Part shown: positions 6,920 to 8,445 of the stretch, piece after piece
How positions within the stretch are numbered: position 1 is the stretch's first letter
Layout of the letters: every line of letters begins with the position of its first letter
Origin: an uncultured Lysobacteraceae bacterium
Lineage (GTDB): Bacteria > Pseudomonadota > Gammaproteobacteria > Xanthomonadales > Xanthomonadaceae
DNA: 8,445 nucleotides
Reading direction: 5' to 3'
Assembly: GCA_946886995.1 (NCBI GenBank)
Contig: CAMPJU010000045.1
Span: 1-8,445, forward strand
Translations under genes and position numbers: made by a program
The notes under the pieces: generated by a model
Told to the model about the DNA's origin: nothing
Seen by the model: the letters and a program-made list of their open reading frames with translations, nothing else
Databases searched by the model: none

Positions 6920-6948
6920 AGTCTGCCCGGGGCGGCGGCGGCGGGCAA
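6920..6948 (-). promoter_or_regulatory. Possible sigma-70 promoter for the 133-aa gene and maf
   Basis: On the minus strand TTGCCC (6948..6943, 4 of 6 matches to the -35 consensus) is separated by 17 bases from CAGACT (6925..6920, 3 of 6 matches to the -10). Transcription would start about 7-8 bases before the ATG at 6905, giving a very short leader and fitting the lack of a Shine-Dalgarno. The match is modest and the spacer is a GC-rich CCG repeat, so this is tentative. Confidence 0.3.
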
Positions 6949-6986
6949 ACGCCACGCGGGACAAGGACTTGCGGGCGGAAGCCGGT

Positions 6987-7016
6987 TTGACACGTTCAGC
7001 CGCGGATCGCTAACAT
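6987..7016 (+). promoter_or_regulatory. Sigma-70-type promoter of yceD-rpmF-fabH
   Basis: A perfect -35 hexamer TTGACA (6987-6992) is followed after 18 bases by TAACAT (7011-7016; 4 of 6 to the -10 consensus, with the key T1, A2 and T6). It lies in the 121-base divergent gap upstream of yceD. Start of transcription is expected at about 7022-7024, only 3-5 bases before the yceD ATG at 7027. No Shine-Dalgarno is present there, so a leaderless or near-leaderless mRNA is implied. The rest of the gap holds a GGC repeat and nothing else recognisable. Confidence 0.65.
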
Positions 7017-7026
7017 TCCGCGTCTT

Positions 7027-7557
7027 ATGTCCGCTGAACTGCCCGGAACTTCGGTCCCCGAGGTGCTGGATGCCTGGCGCATGGTCGCGGCCCGGCGCGG
7101 TTTCGAGGGCCGGCTGCCATTGTCGGCATTCGAGCGCCTGCGCGACAGCCTGTGCGATGCGGAAGGCGAGGTGCGGTTCGCCCTCGCGTTCGATCGCGAC
7201 GCGTTGCAGGTGCCGTACGTGGAGTTGCGCATCGAGGCGCAGCTGCCGCTGGAATGCCAGCGCAGCCTGCGTCGCTTCGAGTTGCCCCTGCGGCTGGTGC
7301 AGCGCCTGGGGTTGATCCGGGACGAGGCCGACGAGGCCGGGTTGCCGGAAGGTTACGAGCCGCTGCTGGTGCCGGACGACGGCATGCTGCGGCCGACCGA
7401 ACTGGTCGAGGACGAACTGATCCTCGCCGTGCCGGTCGTGGCGGTGGCGCCGGGCACGGACGCGATGGAGCGCGACTGGCCGGCGGACGAGGAAGCACGG
7501 CAGCAGGCGAGCCCGTTCGCGGCGCTGGCCTCGCTGAAGCAGAAACAGAAGAACTGA
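7027..7557 (+). CDS. yceD: YceD / DUF177 family protein, 176 aa
   Basis: DUF177 (YceD) protein, linked in E. coli and plants to 23S rRNA accumulation or processing; the molecular activity is unknown. Recognisable family features are the central CQRS segment where E. coli has CQRC, the LPEGYEPLLV stretch, the acidic LVEDELILAVPVV motif and the C-terminal SPFAALASLK. The second cysteine of the usual pair is replaced by Ser, so a Cys-pair metal site is unlikely here. The length is typical. The ATG at 7027 fits the family N-terminus but has no Shine-Dalgarno, and a promoter ends just 10 bases upstream. It is the first gene of the conserved yceD-rpmF-fabH cluster, 59 bases before rpmF. The family call is very secure; function is only as good as the family knowledge. 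Confidence 0.94.
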   Translation: MSAELPGTSVPEVLDAWRMVAARRGFEGRLPLSAFERLRDSLCDAEGEVRFALAFDRDALQVPYVELRIEAQLPLECQRSLRRFELPLRLVQRLGLIRDEADEAGLPEGYEPLLVPDDGMLRPTELVEDELILAVPVVAVAPGTDAMERDWPADEEARQQASPFAALASLKQKQKN

Positions 7558-7605
7558 AGTAGCGGCATCGATACAGAACACCTGATCCAGGCAACGATTT
7601 ATTCC

Positions 7606-7609
7606 GGAG
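7606..7609 (+). promoter_or_regulatory. Shine-Dalgarno of rpmF
   Basis: GGAG at 7606-7609 stands 7 bases ahead of the rpmF ATG (7617) in a relatively AT-rich 59-base spacer. It fixes the start of L32 and contrasts with the SD-less yceD start. No terminator or strong internal promoter is visible in this spacer, so rpmF is probably on the yceD transcript. Confidence 0.8.
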
Positions 7610-7616
7610 CAATTCC

Positions 7617-7811
7617 ATGGCAGTCCAGAAATCCCGCAGGTCCCCCTCCACGCGCGGCATGCGCCGCGCGCACGACGCGCTCAAGCCCAAGCAGCTCGCC
7701 ACCGACCCGACCACGGGCGAGACGCACCTGCGCCACCACGTGACCGCCGACGGCTACTACCGCGGCAAGAAGGTCGTCGAGACCCGCTCGCGCATCGTCG
7801 ACGAAGAGTGA
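7617..7811 (+). CDS. rpmF: 50S ribosomal protein L32, 64 aa
   Basis: Bacterial ribosomal protein bL32, part of the large subunit near the peptidyl-transferase exit region. It starts with the invariant MAVQKSR and contains [11 protein letters not shown] and the very conserved [17 protein letters not shown]. It has no cysteines, so it is the zinc-free form usual in gammaproteobacteria such as E. coli. At 64 residues it is slightly longer than the E. coli protein because of an acidic tail ([10 protein letters not shown]). The start is set by GGAG at 7606. It lies between yceD and fabH, as in the conserved rpmF operon. Confidence 0.98.
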   Translation: MAVQKSRRSPSTRGMRRAHDALKPKQLATDPTTGETHLRHHVTADGYYRGKKVVETRSRIVDEE

Positions 7812-7813
7812 GT

Positions 7814-7827
7814 CCGGCAGGCGCCGG
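7814..7827 (+). promoter_or_regulatory. Small hairpin holding the fabH Shine-Dalgarno in its loop
   Basis: Between the rpmF stop and the fabH ATG, CCGGC (7814-7818) can pair with GCCGG (7823-7827) around the tetraloop AGGC. The only Shine-Dalgarno-like bases for fabH, AGG at 7819-7821, lie in that loop, 7 bases from the ATG. Whether the 5-bp stem matters for translation is unknown. In such GC-rich DNA it could be chance. Confidence 0.35.
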
Positions 7828-7828
7828 C

Positions 7829-8445
7829 ATGGTCGACAACGCCCCGGGCACGCGCGTCTTCTCCCGCATCGCCGGGACCGGCAGCTACCTGCCGGAAAAG
7901 GTGCTCACCAACGACGACCTCGCGAAGCTGGTCGACACCAGCGACGAGTGGATCGCCGCGCGCACGGGCATCCGCGAGCGGCATGTCGCCGCGGAAGGCG
8001 AGACGACCTGCGACCTGGCGTTCCACGCATCCGTGCGTGCGCTGGAAGCCGCAGGCGTCGCCGCCTCCGAACTCGACCTGATCGTCCTCGGGACGACCAC
8101 GCCGGACCTGATCTTCCCGTCCACCGCCTGCCTGGTGCAGCACCGGCTGGGCGCCAACGGCTGCCCGGCGTTCGACGTCAATGCGGCCTGCTCGGGCTTC
8201 ATCTACGCACTGACCGTCGCCGACAAGTTCATCCGCTCCGGGGCCGCGCGCACCGTGCTGGTGATCGGCGCCGAGACGCTGACCCGGATGCTCGACTGGA
8301 ACGACCGCGGCACCTGCGTGCTGTTCGGCGACGGTGCGGGCGCGGTGGTGCTCAAGGCCGACGACGAGACCGGCGTGCTCAGCACCCACCTGCACGCCGA
8401 CGGCGGCAAGAAGGAGCTGCTGTGGAACCCGGTGGGCGTGTCGGT
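7829..8445 (+). CDS. fabH: Beta-ketoacyl-ACP synthase III (FabH), N-terminal 205 codons, cut by window end
   Basis: Initiates type II fatty acid synthesis by condensing an acyl-CoA (classically acetyl-CoA) with malonyl-ACP in the cytoplasm. The N-terminus [29 protein letters not shown] is typical (positions ~14-42). TGIRERH, the [17 protein letters not shown] segment, the active-site Cys121 in [11 protein letters not shown], and [14 protein letters not shown] all match KAS III. The catalytic His and Asn lie beyond the window. Translation starts at ATG 7829, 17 bases after rpmF, with AGG at 7819-7821. An in-frame GTG at 7808 that overlaps the rpmF stop is a less likely alternative because it has no spaced Shine-Dalgarno. 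In E. coli plsX sits between rpmF and fabH; here there is no room for it. fabD, fabG and acpP may follow outside the window. Confidence 0.97.
   Translation, partial: MVDNAPGTRVFSRIAGTGSYLPEKVLTNDDLAKLVDTSDEWIAARTGIRERHVAAEGETTCDLAFHASVRALEAAGVAASELDLIVLGTTTPDLIFPSTACLVQHRLGANGCPAFDVNAACSGFIYALTVADKFIRSGAARTVLVIGAETLTRMLDWNDRGTCVLFGDGAGAVVLKADDETGVLSTHLHADGGKKELLWNPVGVS

Noticed and set aside
6929..6945. GGC trinucleotide repeat in the yceD upstream gap
   Set aside because: Only about five units, non-coding, and in keeping with the base composition; no sign of a functional repeat array.
5863..7581. A 572-codon minus-strand open frame across maf and yceD
   Set aside because: It overlaps maf and the 133-aa gene in another frame and is antisense to yceD. 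Its Pro/Arg/Gly-rich sequence has no domain.
7808..7831. GTG at 7808 as the fabH start, overlapping the rpmF stop (GTGA)
   Set aside because: In frame, but without a properly spaced Shine-Dalgarno, and it would add seven residues not typical of FabH. ATG 7829 has AGG at a good distance.

Overview
The window is very GC-rich (third codon positions are almost always G or C) and comes from a gammaproteobacterium. The layout and the protein sequences look like Xanthomonadaceae/Lysobacteraceae (Lysobacter, Luteimonas or a relative). That assignment is inferred from remembered sequence resemblance, not from a search.

Left part (41-3905, minus strand): a tightly packed three-gene operon read right to left. 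It encodes a MoxR-type AAA+ ATPase, a DUF58 membrane-anchored protein, and a TgpA-like membrane transglutaminase with an intact Cys-His-Asp triad. The stop and start codons overlap at both junctions (TAGTG and ATGA). A ribosome binding site and ATG at the extreme left edge (1-16) suggest that a fourth gene follows.

Middle part (3978-5882, plus strand): a PMT/ArnT-like membrane glycosyltransferase with an extra Ig-like C-terminal domain. Its reading frame is broken by one in-frame TGA at 4437-4439, with an ATG as the very next codon. The downstream 480 codons are intact. The break lies inside a predicted membrane helix, so this is most simply a recent nonsense mutation or a sequencing error. 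Readthrough or stop-start reinitiation (TGAATG) are alternatives.

Right part (5907-8445): the conserved divergent neighbourhood known from E. coli as yceF / yceD-rpmF-(plsX)-fabH. On the minus strand are a Maf/YceF nucleotide pyrophosphatase and, immediately upstream, an unrecognised 133-residue protein with one membrane helix and a long helical tail. On the plus strand are YceD (DUF177), ribosomal protein L32 and the first 205 codons of FabH; no plsX lies between rpmF and fabH. A recognisable sigma-70-type promoter sits so close to the yceD ATG that the mRNA would be leaderless or nearly so.

I see no RNA genes, insertion sequences, CRISPR arrays or phage genes. There is no gene-free stretch longer than about 120 bases. 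Apart from the interrupted glycosyltransferase, this looks like ordinary chromosomal backbone.
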